DNA of 5,327 nt. It comes from Nostocaceae cyanobacterium CSSed10_463m. Lineage in GTDB: Bacteria > Cyanobacteriota > Cyanobacteriia > Cyanobacteriales > Nostocaceae. The stretch covers positions 1 through 5,327 of the forward strand of contig PWQB01000074.1 in assembly GCA_003556955.1 (NCBI GenBank). Direction: 5' to 3'. Below the pieces are notes generated by a model. The model was not told the origin of the DNA. It did not search any database and was given only the letters and a program-made list of their open reading frames with translations. The position numbers and the translations under genes were made by a program. Below are positions 1 to 5,309 of the stretch, in pieces. Position 1 is the first letter of the stretch, and every line of letters begins with the position of its first letter.

Positions 1-922
1 ATAAAACCTGTTTTGCCTGACTAATCCCTAAATTAACCAAGTACATTTCTAAGATTTGTAAAAATCCTTCAAATCCTGAGTAAGTCCCATCGTTAGTAAT
101 AGGAATTTCACCATTCTTAATTTTTTCACCTTGCTCATTCACCACATAAATAGTTAATAATTTAGGCTCAACCCATTCTCCTGTATAGCCTACACGGTTA
201 GTTTTAACCTTACGCCTACCTTTATTATTAATCCGAATTCGGGTACGACCGCCGTCTACAGCGATGACAACACGCTGGTCTTTAAGAATATTAGTTGTCG
301 GTAAATTGCCCACATCTAAACTGTTTATTTTCGATTGACGTAAATTTATGCCAATTTTACCAAAATAATATGTTAGCCGTTCTATGCGTTTTAGACTGAT
401 ATTTATGCCCCAATCTATTAGTGTTGTACGCGCTGCTTCAAAAGAGCCAGCAATTGCACCATATTGGGCAATCTTCGAGAAAACACCAGGGGTTAAACCC
501 TCGGACATTCCTAAATATCTTAAGAATGGGCAAAATCCTTCATTTAGGATTTTTTGATTGTTCTTTGGTTGAGTTGGACGTTCAACTACATAAGGTAATT
601 TTAAACTTACTTCCACATTACCAATTGTTAATATTTGGCGCTTTTTACAACCATGTTTTTGTGTTTTCTCATGCCACCATCCTTGTGTCTCCTGCATTGC
701 TTTATCCAAAAACTTTTGAGATTTTGACAGCTTATGCACTAACAAAGCTGTACATTCTCCTGCTAAAACTAATGCAGATTCTCTAATTTTTTCCTCTCGT
801 TCCTTGAAAACGCGTCCATCCCATTCTGATATATTCGTTAATTCTAAAAGTTTCGTAACTGTTTCTTGAAACTGTCCTAAAGATTTGTTTAAATCGAAGC
901 TAGAATATATACTATTTTTCAT
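1..922 (-). CDS. DDE transposase, N-terminal part (runs off left edge)
   Basis: This is an open frame of 307 codons from ATG at 922 to the window edge, with no stop, so the C-terminal part is missing only because the window ends. The N-terminal ~200 residues are charged and mostly helical in character, with GWW at 81-83 and a CPFLRYLG segment at 131-138. A DDE-type core then starts: VVIAVDGGRTRIR at 218-230 has the strand-Asp-Gly-Gly layout expected for the first catalytic acid (D223), followed by a basic stretch (GRRKVK) and GEWVEPKLLTIYVV at 248-261. The second and third acids would lie beyond the window. The layout resembles the ISKra4/ISLre2 group, but the family is uncertain. AGGGAG ends 12 bases before the ATG and supports this start; an in-frame GTG four codons upstream is less likely. 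AT-rich codon use (many AAA, TTA, ATA) contrasts with pyrH and fits an insertion sequence. Its terminal inverted repeats could not be identified. Confidence 0.8.
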   Translation of the reverse strand, partial: MKNSIYSSFDLNKSLGQFQETVTKLLELTNISEWDGRVFKEREEKIRESALVLAGECTALLVHKLSKSQKFLDKAMQETQGWWHEKTQKHGCKKRQILTIGNVEVSLKLPYVVERPTQPKNNQKILNEGFCPFLRYLGMSEGLTPGVFSKIAQYGAIAGSFEAARTTLIDWGINISLKRIERLTYYFGKIGINLRQSKINSLDVGNLPTTNILKDQRVVIAVDGGRTRIRINNKGRRKVKTNRVGYTGEWVEPKLLTIYVVNEQGEKIKNGEIPITNDGTYSGFEGFLQILEMYLVNLGISQAKQVL

Positions 923-934
923 TCGGTGTAGGCA

Positions 935-940
935 CTCCCT
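935..940 (-). promoter_or_regulatory. Shine-Dalgarno of the transposase
   Basis: AGGGAG on the minus strand lies 12 bases before the ATG at 922, slightly longer spacing than ideal. It directly abuts the inverted repeat at 941-963, so a hairpin there could affect ribosome access. Confidence 0.5.
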
Positions 941-963
941 GTTTTGATGTCAGATATCAAAAC
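941..963 (-). promoter_or_regulatory. Perfect inverted repeat upstream of the transposase
   Basis: The 8-bp arms GTTTTGAT and ATCAAAAC are perfect complements separated by 7 bases. The element begins one base upstream of the transposase Shine-Dalgarno sequence and 18 bases from its ATG. It could be an operator for a self-regulating protein or an RNA hairpin in the transposase leader that limits translation of read-through transcripts, as is known for some insertion sequences. The structure is seen directly; the role is inferred. Confidence 0.5.
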
Positions 964-1105
964 CTTTACTATTCGGGAATCCTACCTTTTTTTTGCCCAA
1001 CAAACGAGTCTTATTTATCTCTGGTCATAAAAATCAGACCTTTTATCCGTATAAACACTACTTTTATTGTAACTAATTCTTTTAAATTACTGAATCTGGT
1101 TTTTA

Positions 1106-1113
1106 GCGATCGC
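1106..1113. repeat. HIP1 octamer GCGATCGC
   Basis: GCGATCGC is the highly iterated palindrome of cyanobacterial genomes. Further exact copies are at 3149-3156 (in frr), 3577-3584 and 3868-3875 (in pyrH) and 4328-4335 (in the redox gene). Five copies in 5.3 kb are far above random expectation and are the strongest composition clue to the host group. Confidence 0.9.
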
Positions 1114-1162
1114 TCTGACGGACGCTCATCTCACAAAATCGCGTTGCTCCCGTTTCTCATTG

Positions 1163-1180
1163 AGTCCTCTTTAGAGGACT
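1163..1180. repeat. 18-bp palindrome 1 of a tandem pair
   Basis: AGTCCTCTTTAGAGGACT has perfect 8-bp arms around a TT centre. It is preceded by TG and lies 12 bases from a second palindrome of the same geometry but different arm sequence. It is probably part of a cyanobacterial interspersed palindromic repeat. Transcribed RNA would form a stable hairpin, but no T-tract follows on either strand, so it is not a typical intrinsic terminator. Confidence 0.7.
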
Positions 1181-1192
1181 TGTGCTATGAGA

Positions 1193-1210
1193 CTCGGAAT
1201 TTATTCCGAG
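1193..1210. repeat. 18-bp palindrome 2 of a tandem pair
   Basis: CTCGGAATTTATTCCGAG has perfect 8-bp arms around a TT centre. Both palindromes sit just after a TGAG context (1161-1164 and 1189-1192), which suggests related modules of one repeat unit whose arms have diverged while keeping pairing. Confidence 0.7.
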
Positions 1211-1231
1211 GCGGAAATATAAATACGCTGT

Positions 1232-1257
1232 GCTAAGACTTGTGTGTACACCTTAGC
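1232..1257. repeat. Inverted repeat enclosing the first GTGTACAC copy
   Basis: GCTAAG (1232-1237) and CTTAGC (1252-1257) pair perfectly across a 14-base interval that contains the palindrome GTGTACAC. The first copy of the 15-bp direct repeat ACTTGTGTGTACACC (1238-1252) is therefore held in a stem-loop, whereas the second copy at 1289-1303 is not. Confidence 0.5.
1238..1252 (+). repeat. 15-bp direct repeat, copy 1
   Basis: ACTTGTGTGTACACC is repeated exactly at 1289-1303, 51 bp downstream start to start. The interval holds TTTTTAAGGGG, a run of five G and GGATCTGATCC, all typical of the structured repeat fragments in Nostocales intergenic DNA. Confidence 0.75.
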
Positions 1258-1288
1258 TTTTTAAGGGGTATTTAGGGGGATCTGATCC

Positions 1289-1303
1289 ACTTGTGTGTAC
1301 ACC
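1289..1303 (+). repeat. 15-bp direct repeat, copy 2
   Basis: This is an exact second copy of ACTTGTGTGTACACC (copy 1 at 1238-1252). It is followed by CGTAG rather than TTAGC, so identity ends at the repeat boundary. Confidence 0.75.
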
Positions 1304-1322
1304 GTAGTTCCTCGCTTGCACC

Positions 1323-1341
1323 GGAGGGGTTGGGGGTGGGG
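1323..1341 (+). repeat. G-rich tract, possible G-quadruplex
   Basis: GGAGGGGTTGGGGGTGGGG contains three runs of at least four G plus a GG. It looks like half of a common cyanobacterial CCCC/GGGG-type repeat. It lies immediately before the point where hydrolase homology seems to begin, so it may mark the junction of a repeat insertion or deletion. Confidence 0.45.
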
Positions 1342-1354
1342 TTCTTTAACTTGG

Positions 1355-1705
1355 ATGTACCGCCGACACGTATTTACCGATGACGCTAAACTCACACCCA
1401 GCTTTATGGAAAAAAAATGGCAAACAACGCAAAAAACCGGAGCTAGATTTGCTTCTGCGGCTTTTGTCACAGGTAGTCTTGATGCTGTGCGAGAGCAATC
1501 CGACTTTCTCACACTTGTGCAATCCTTGTCTATTCCCCTGATGGTAGTAATTGGAGAATCAAGTCCACCCAAATCACGACAAGAAATGAATGCCTTAGCC
1601 GCATTACCAGGAGTGAGAAGCGTCATAGTTCCCGGTTCCCTGGGACTACATGAAGAATACCCAGAAGTTGTCTTCACAGCAGTACAAGATTTTTTATCAA
1701 AATAA
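1355..1705 (+). pseudogene. Alpha/beta-hydrolase, C-terminal remnant
   Basis: From ATG 1355 the frame encodes 116 residues that read like the final third of a cyanobacterial alpha/beta-fold hydrolase. The segment IPLMVVIGESSPPKS (60-74) looks like the late core strand and the loop that usually carries the catalytic acid. GSLGLHEEYPE (94-104) supplies the expected catalytic histidine, H99, before the final helix ending at LSK. The nucleophile elbow (G-x-S-x-G), the oxyanion strand and the cap are absent. An open frame extends upstream to 1295, but those codons come from the G-rich repeat (RRGWGWG) and are unlikely to be native. No Shine-Dalgarno precedes 1355. The family normally has about 270-300 residues, so the 5' two thirds have been lost or displaced, perhaps by the nearby insertion sequence. 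The visible frame has no internal stop, which suggests a recent event. The exact break cannot be fixed without an intact homologue. Confidence 0.7.
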
Positions 1706-2815
1706 ACCAGGAATAAGATGTTTCAAAGCGCGACCAGCAACTTCGCTGTAGTGTATTTCACCACACAAAATTTTAGCCATAATTTTGGCACTAGATGGGT
1801 GTTTTACTCCTACTTTGTAGCCAATATCAGGAAAGCGATAGAATGCACCAGCTAGTTTTTGCGCCCAAGCCATATCATTTCCCCATTGTTCGTTGATGGC
1901 GGCGCTGTATTCTTCTAAAGCATTGATGTTACCAGAAAGGGCTTGATCAATGGCTGCGGCTGCTAGTACACCACTAAAAATTGAGGGGCGAATACCTTCT
2001 GCGGTCATGGGGTCAACTACACAAGCGGCTTCTCCAGCTAAAATGGCGTTTTGAGTATGCAGCTGTTGATGACCATTCCACACATAAAGGGGATGACCAT
2101 ATTGCTGGCTACTTTTCATGTCCAAATCAAAGGATTTCGCGTATTCGTCTAAGATTTTCTTAAAGTTTTGTCCTTCACCACCGATAAATGTCCCTAAACC
2201 TATGGAATAACCATCGGCTTTGGGGAAGTTCCACATATAACCGTTTTTGACTAAGCCCAATTCAAGATGAAGTGTGGATTTGTCCGTGACTACAGCAGGA
2301 ACTTCTGCTTCTAAGGCTGCTGCTAGGCGACGTTTTTGGTTTTTGAATCCTAGCCATTTAGCCATTGACCCTTTTGCACCATCAGCAGCGATTAAGTAAT
2401 GACCTGTCACTGCACCATGAACTGTGTTGACTTGCCAATGGTCATTTTTATACTCAATTCCTGTAACGGTTGTATGATCACGTAGTTCAGCCCCTTGCTT
2501 TTGGGCTTGCTGCACTAAGAAATGGTCAAAAATATTACGTCGTACCATCCAAACTGGCTCTTTGGTGGGGATTTTGGCCTCTACTGGGTCGCCTAATTTC
2601 CAGGTGAAGCGCAGGGAGTCTACTTTGGTAGAAATTGCGGGGCTAAGGTCAAAGTCAAACCATTGGGAGATCGCAGGTGAAACACCACCACCACAGGGCT
2701 TATATCTGGGCAGGGCTGCTTTTTCCAAAATTAAGACTGAATGCCCTTTTTTGGCTAAATGATATGCTGCTGTGCCACCTGCTGGCCCAGCGCCGACGAT
2801 GATGGTGTCATACAT
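1697..2815 (-). CDS. Geranylgeranyl-reductase-family FAD-dependent oxidoreductase
   Basis: This is a complete 372-residue flavoprotein of the geranylgeranyl reductase family (COG0644-type), whose members reduce prenyl double bonds in chlorophyll, tocopherol or lipid side chains. The N-terminal Rossmann motif VGAGPAGGTAAYHLAKKG (7-24) ends with E31 of ILEK, the residue expected to bind the FAD ribose. PCGGGVS (40-46) carries the conserved cysteine of the family, and ADGAKGS (144-150) is the second nucleotide-binding DG motif. GYMWNFPK (192-199) matches the YxWxFPK signature lining the substrate tunnel, and GEAACVVDPMTAEGI (261-275) is the FAD-pyrophosphate loop, with Glu where many relatives have Asp. 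It differs from authentic ChlP in its N-terminus and is shorter, so it is probably a paralogue with an unknown substrate. No transmembrane segment is obvious. No good Shine-Dalgarno precedes the ATG (AT-rich leader), but the start places the FAD motif at the usual distance. It lies 102 bp downstream of frr. Confidence 0.85.
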   Translation of the reverse strand: MYDTIIVGAGPAGGTAAYHLAKKGHSVLILEKAALPRYKPCGGGVSPAISQWFDFDLSPAISTKVDSLRFTWKLGDPVEAKIPTKEPVWMVRRNIFDHFLVQQAQKQGAELRDHTTVTGIEYKNDHWQVNTVHGAVTGHYLIAADGAKGSMAKWLGFKNQKRRLAAALEAEVPAVVTDKSTLHLELGLVKNGYMWNFPKADGYSIGLGTFIGGEGQNFKKILDEYAKSFDLDMKSSQQYGHPLYVWNGHQQLHTQNAILAGEAACVVDPMTAEGIRPSIFSGVLAAAAIDQALSGNINALEEYSAAINEQWGNDMAWAQKLAGAFYRFPDIGYKVGVKHPSSAKIMAKILCGEIHYSEVAGRALKHLIPGLF

Positions 2816-2853
2816 AATAATTAATTATCAGTTTGTTTGGTAATAGATAAAGA

Positions 2854-2880
2854 CTGAAGAATTGATACAACATTCTTCAG
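2854..2880 (-). terminator. Possible weak terminator after frr
   Basis: On the minus strand CTGAAGAAT, a 9-base loop and ATTCTTCAG form a perfect 9-bp stem, followed by TCTTTATCTATT. The stem is AT-containing and the T-tract is short and interrupted, so termination is probably partial. It lies 38 bp past the frr stop and 39 bp before the reductase start, so it could reduce read-through from frr or act as an RNA-processing or stabilising hairpin. Confidence 0.45.
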
Positions 2881-2917
2881 CCTTCCTCGTTGATATTACT
2901 CTACTTCATGAGCATCC

Positions 2918-3466
2918 TTAGACAGTTGTAATGTCTTTTTCTTTCTCTGCCAGCAAGTCATCTATTCTGGCAGTAAATTTATTTGTGAGTTTTTGCAGTT
3001 TATCTTGTTGATCTTTGGATTCATCTTCAGAAATTTCCGAAGCTTTTTCTTCTTTGCGAATGGAGTCTTGGACATCACGCCGAATATTGCGAATGGCTAC
3101 ACGACCGTCTTCAGCATACTTAGCCGCAATTTTGACTAATTCTTTCCGGCGATCGCTTGTCAATGGTGGTATATTCAGCCGAATTACAGAACCATCGTTA
3201 CTGGGTGTTAAACCTACGTCAGAGAGGGAAATTGCTTTCTCGATCAGGTTTAAGCTGCCTTTGTCGTAAGGCTGAATCAATATGGTTGTGGCATCTGGCG
3301 TGCTAATGTTTGCCAGGGATTTCAAAGACGTGGGTGAACCGTAGTAGTCCACCGAGACTTTATCTAGTAAACTCGCATTGGCGCGGCCAGTGCGAATGGT
3401 GTTAAAAGCTCGTTGAGTTGCTTCAACGGTCTTTTGCATCGTACTCTCAGCTTCAGATAATTTCAC
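2918..3466 (-). CDS. frr: Ribosome recycling factor
   Basis: Ribosome recycling factor works with EF-G in the cytoplasm to split post-termination ribosomes. With a GTG start at 3466 the product is 182 residues, the usual cyanobacterial length. Landmarks are the first long helix with [15 protein letters not shown] (21-35), the hinge-proximal [14 protein letters not shown] (41-54), the domain II strands TILIQPYD and [12 protein letters not shown] (61-86), [15 protein letters not shown] (98-112), and the arginine-rich [13 protein letters not shown] helix (126-138) important for ribosome binding. GTG at 3466 was chosen because GGGAGG lies 5 bases upstream. The longer frame from TTG 3481 would add five residues that overlap this ribosome binding site and is rejected. 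The start overlaps the end of pyrH by 14 bp, implying translational coupling. A HIP1 site lies at 3149-3156. Confidence 0.97.
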   Translation of the reverse strand: MKLSEAESTMQKTVEATQRAFNTIRTGRANASLLDKVSVDYYGSPTSLKSLANISTPDATTILIQPYDKGSLNLIEKAISLSDVGLTPSNDGSVIRLNIPPLTSDRRKELVKIAAKYAEDGRVAIRNIRRDVQDSIRKEEKASEISEDESKDQQDKLQKLTNKFTARIDDLLAEKEKDITTV

Positions 3467-4181
3467 ATGAACCTCCCACAAGGGTGCCGATATTTTCTCC
3501 CAATACGGCTCGGCGGACGTTACCTCGCACCGTTAAATCAAAAACCAGAATTGGGATATTATTGTCTTTACACAAGGCGATCGCTGTACTATCCATGACG
3601 CGCAAATCTTTGGCTAAAACGTGCGCGTAGGTGAGACTGGTGTAACGCTTGGCCTCTGGATAAATATGGGGGTCAGCATCATATATTCCGTCTACCTTGG
3701 TGGCTTTAAAAATCACCTCGGCATCAATTTCTGCGGCTCTTAAGGCTGCTGCGGTGTCAGTCGTAAAGAAGGGATTTCCTGAACCAGCACCAAAAATTAC
3801 CACCCGTCCTTTTTCTAGGTGGCGGATGGCGCGACGACGAATATAAGATTCCGCTAATTCTTGCATAGCGATCGCGGTTTGTACCCGCGTCTGTACCCCA
3901 ATTTGCTCTAAGGAGTCTTGCAGCGTCATGGCATTCATTACCGTGGCAATCATTCCTATGTAGTCAGCGGTTGCCCTGTCCACCCCCGCCGACGCAGCTT
4001 TAACGCCACGAAAAATGTTTCCGCCGCCTACGACAATGGCAATTTGAACGCCAGTGGCTACCACCTCTGCTACTTCCTGCGCTATCTCTTTGACCACTTC
4101 TGGATCAATACCATAGCCCATGTTGCCCATTAAGGCTTCACCGCTTAGTTTAAGTAAAACCCGCCGGTAATTCGTTCCCAT
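3453..4181 (-). CDS. pyrH: UMP kinase
   Basis: UMP kinase phosphorylates UMP to UDP with ATP, a step of pyrimidine nucleotide synthesis; the bacterial enzyme is a homohexamer of the amino-acid-kinase fold. The 242-residue product has the expected landmarks: [11 protein letters not shown] (7-17) with the phosphate-binding Lys11 and the GE pair; GGGNIFRG (52-59); [17 protein letters not shown] (68-84), which contacts [22 protein letters not shown] (131-149) for UMP and phosphate binding; and [13 protein letters not shown] (159-171) at the ATP site. ATG 4181 gives the standard N-terminus [12 protein letters not shown] 13-codon longer frame from TTG 4220 is unlikely because it begins on a GGAGG. 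Only weak Shine-Dalgarno character is seen right before 4181. The gene is followed by frr with a 14-bp overlap, the classic pyrH-frr pair. rpsB and tsf, often upstream in other bacteria, are not here; a redox gene lies 70 bp upstream on the same strand. Confidence 0.97.
   Translation of the reverse strand: MGTNYRRVLLKLSGEALMGNMGYGIDPEVVKEIAQEVAEVVATGVQIAIVVGGGNIFRGVKAASAGVDRATADYIGMIATVMNAMTLQDSLEQIGVQTRVQTAIAMQELAESYIRRRAIRHLEKGRVVIFGAGSGNPFFTTDTAAALRAAEIDAEVIFKATKVDGIYDADPHIYPEAKRYTSLTYAHVLAKDLRVMDSTAIALCKDNNIPILVFDLTVRGNVRRAVLGENIGTLVGGSCEII
3472..3477 (-). promoter_or_regulatory. frr ribosome binding site inside pyrH
   Basis: GGGAGG lies 5 bases before the GTG of frr, within the last codons of pyrH (Val-Gly-Gly-Ser). 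It decides the frr start and implies that ribosomes finishing pyrH can feed frr. An out-of-frame ATG immediately followed by TGA (3468-3463) straddles the GTG and encodes nothing. Confidence 0.8.
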
Positions 4182-4251
4182 GAAGTTACGCTTTATCAAA
4201 AAAGTTGCAATTGCCTCCAATTTAAGATAGCAGCACAGTGACTATCTATGT
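4182..4251 (-). other. 70-bp gap between redox gene and pyrH
   Basis: No clear terminator hairpin with a T-tract is present, so the upstream gene could be co-transcribed with pyrH. TAGACA and TATCTT on the minus strand could serve as -35 and -10 elements, but their 19-base spacing is long. GGAGG at 4214-4218 is the only strong Shine-Dalgarno-like motif, and it lies 32 bases before the pyrH ATG, too far to serve it directly. Confidence 0.35.
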
Positions 4252-4803
4252 CTAGTGTCGCCAAATCAATGAGGTTCCTGCTGGTTCGGTTTCTGGTAGG
4301 TTAATTGCTTGACCTTTGAACAAAGCAGCGATCGCATCTCTAAAATAATCTTCTCCCAAAGATGATGGTTCTTGGGGATGATTGTCAATTTGTCCTTTGT
4401 ACTGCACTATACCATTTTTATCCACCAGGAAAGCCATTGGCGTTTTACTAGCGCCAAAACTCCGCGTCACATCTTGGGTGGAATCCAACAAATAAGGAAA
4501 ATTTAATTGATGACTTTGGGCAAAAGCTTTCATCTGATCAAGATTTTCTGTTATCTGTTGTGTAGCACTGCCATTCATCCCCATCAGAGTAAAACCCTGT
4601 GGTGCAAATTCCGCTTGAATATTTTTTAATCTTTCTAGATATAAATTTACATAAGGACAGTGGTTGCACATAGCAATCACACCAACGGCGCGAAACTTTT
4701 CTAAATAACGGCTAAGATGGTGTACTTGATTATCAATTCCTGGAAGCTCAAAATCTGGTGCGTAGCTACCAATAGGGGTGTTAACTGTTTCTATTATATT
4801 CAT
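4252..4803 (-). CDS. Thioredoxin-fold redox protein (AhpC/TSA-Redoxin-like)
   Basis: This is a 183-residue soluble protein of the thioredoxin superfamily. The N-terminal IGSYAPDFELPGIDNQVHHLSRYL (11-34) is the usual entry of AhpC/TSA-Redoxin domains. GVIAMCNHCPYVNLYLERL (41-59) places a CxxC pair, C46-N-H-C49, at the start of the first helix, where peroxiredoxins would have a single peroxidatic Cys in PxxxTxxC. KTPMAFLVDKNGIVQYKGQIDN (120-141) holds the cis-proline P122 and the following central strands. The CxxC layout suggests a thiol-disulfide oxidoreductase more than a peroxidase; the partner is unknown. No signal peptide or membrane segment is visible, so a cytosolic location is likely. 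ATG 4803 was chosen: the longer frame from TTG 4833 adds ten residues (MLLVLCSYIK) with no recognisable ribosome binding site. AAAG precedes the ATG only weakly. The gene is co-oriented with and 70 bp upstream of pyrH, and contains a HIP1 site at 4328-4335. Confidence 0.85.
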   Translation of the reverse strand: MNIIETVNTPIGSYAPDFELPGIDNQVHHLSRYLEKFRAVGVIAMCNHCPYVNLYLERLKNIQAEFAPQGFTLMGMNGSATQQITENLDQMKAFAQSHQLNFPYLLDSTQDVTRSFGASKTPMAFLVDKNGIVQYKGQIDNHPQEPSSLGEDYFRDAIAALFKGQAINLPETEPAGTSLIWRH

Positions 4804-4976
4804 CTTTATGTAGCTGCAAAGAACTAATAACAAAAAAGGTTTGTTTCAAATTTCGGTTGGCTTTTTTTGTGTGTGCAAACCAATTTTCAGCCAATCATTG
4901 ATATCCCATTATTTTACAGACCCATCTGGCTCACGTAAATTGTAAAAGGACAAAATTTACTAACTATACTCATTGT

Positions 4977-4998
4977 ATTGTATGACATCACGTACAAT
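4977..4998. promoter_or_regulatory. Inverted repeat ATTGTA-N10-TACAAT, candidate operator
   Basis: The 6-bp arms ATTGTA and TACAAT are perfect complements separated by 10 bases; in RNA one further G-U and one G-C pair would extend the stem to 8 bp with a 6-base loop. The core GTA-N10-TAC is related to the NtcA site (GTA-N8-TAC), but the spacer is two bases longer than consensus. It lies about 174 bp upstream of the redox gene start and could equally serve a gene beyond the right edge. The regulator is unknown. Confidence 0.4.
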
Positions 4999-5207
4999 CA
5001 GATGGTAACATTTTTCCTGCAAAAATAGGGGTTTGCATTATCTCTCCCTATACAGGTAAGGAAACGGCAAGATGACGAAATGTGAAGTATCATATAAATA
5101 ACATCCAAATATCGCCAACATTATGACACAAATCCCCTATTTGGCAGCTAATTGTGGTTAACGGTCAAAAAGGTAAACAACCCATAAATAAGATTTTACC
5201 AATAATT

Positions 5208-5222
5208 TAGGACTGCTATTTG
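5208..5222 (+). repeat. Imperfect 15-bp direct repeat, copy 1
   Basis: TAGGACTGCTATTTG matches TAGGACTCCTATTTG at 5285-5299 in 14 of 15 positions, 77 bp apart. The sequence type resembles an interspersed repeat common in filamentous cyanobacteria. Confidence 0.6.
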
Positions 5223-5284
5223 TCATGATTATAAATTTTCAATCAAGCCGCAAATGTATTTTTTTTAGATAATTATTATTCATA

Positions 5285-5299
5285 TAGGACTCCTATTTG
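5285..5299 (+). repeat. Imperfect 15-bp direct repeat, copy 2
   Basis: TAGGACTCCTATTTG is the second copy of the repeat at 5208-5222. In this copy the single base difference completes the palindrome ATAGGA-C-TCCTAT (5284-5296), which copy 1 lacks. Confidence 0.6.
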
Positions 5300-5309
5300 A
5301 ATTTTGATA

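Larger units (their letters stand above)
964..1354. other. Gene-free repeat mosaic between IS and hydrolase remnant
   Basis: No convincing reading frame is present. Up to about 1090 the DNA is AT-rich and probably contains the end of the insertion sequence, although no terminal repeat could be defined. From about 1100 the composition changes to short, structured, GC-richer blocks: a HIP1 octamer, two 18-bp palindromes, a 15-bp direct repeat, an 11-bp palindrome GGATCTGATCC (1278-1288) and a G-rich tract ending at 1341. Such blocks resemble interspersed repeats found in many copies in Nostocales intergenic DNA. The tract appears to run directly into the hydrolase coding sequence near 1341-1352. 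Confidence 0.6.

Noticed and set aside
421..786. Plus-strand open frame of 121 codons
   Set aside because: It lies wholly antisense to the transposase, whose minus-strand translation has recognisable DDE features; no domain or ribosome binding site supports the plus frame.
1..1090. Terminal inverted repeats and target-site duplication of the insertion sequence
   Set aside because: Only one side of the element is in the window, so ends cannot be paired; any assignment would be a guess.
964..1354. CRISPR array or tRNA in the repeat-rich gap
   Set aside because: Repeats occur at most twice with unequal context, there is no regular spacer pattern, and no cloverleaf or T-loop signature was seen.
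1261..1677. Minus-strand open frame of 138 codons
   Set aside because: It is antisense to the hydrolase remnant and partly translates repeat DNA; low-complexity and Cys/Arg/Thr-rich, with no family resemblance.
1697..2815. Naming the flavoprotein chlP
   Set aside because: It shares family motifs but lacks the typical ChlP N-terminus and is shorter, so the symbol would overstate the evidence.
4252..4803. Calling the redox protein a peroxiredoxin
   Set aside because: The PxxxTxxC peroxidatic motif is absent and replaced by a CxxC dithiol.
5239..5283. Minus-strand 14-residue frame (MNNNYLKKIHLRLD) preceded by AGGAG at good spacing
   Set aside because: The AGGAG is part of the ATAGGA-C-TCCTAT repeat palindrome, and the peptide is too short and low-complexity to support as a gene.
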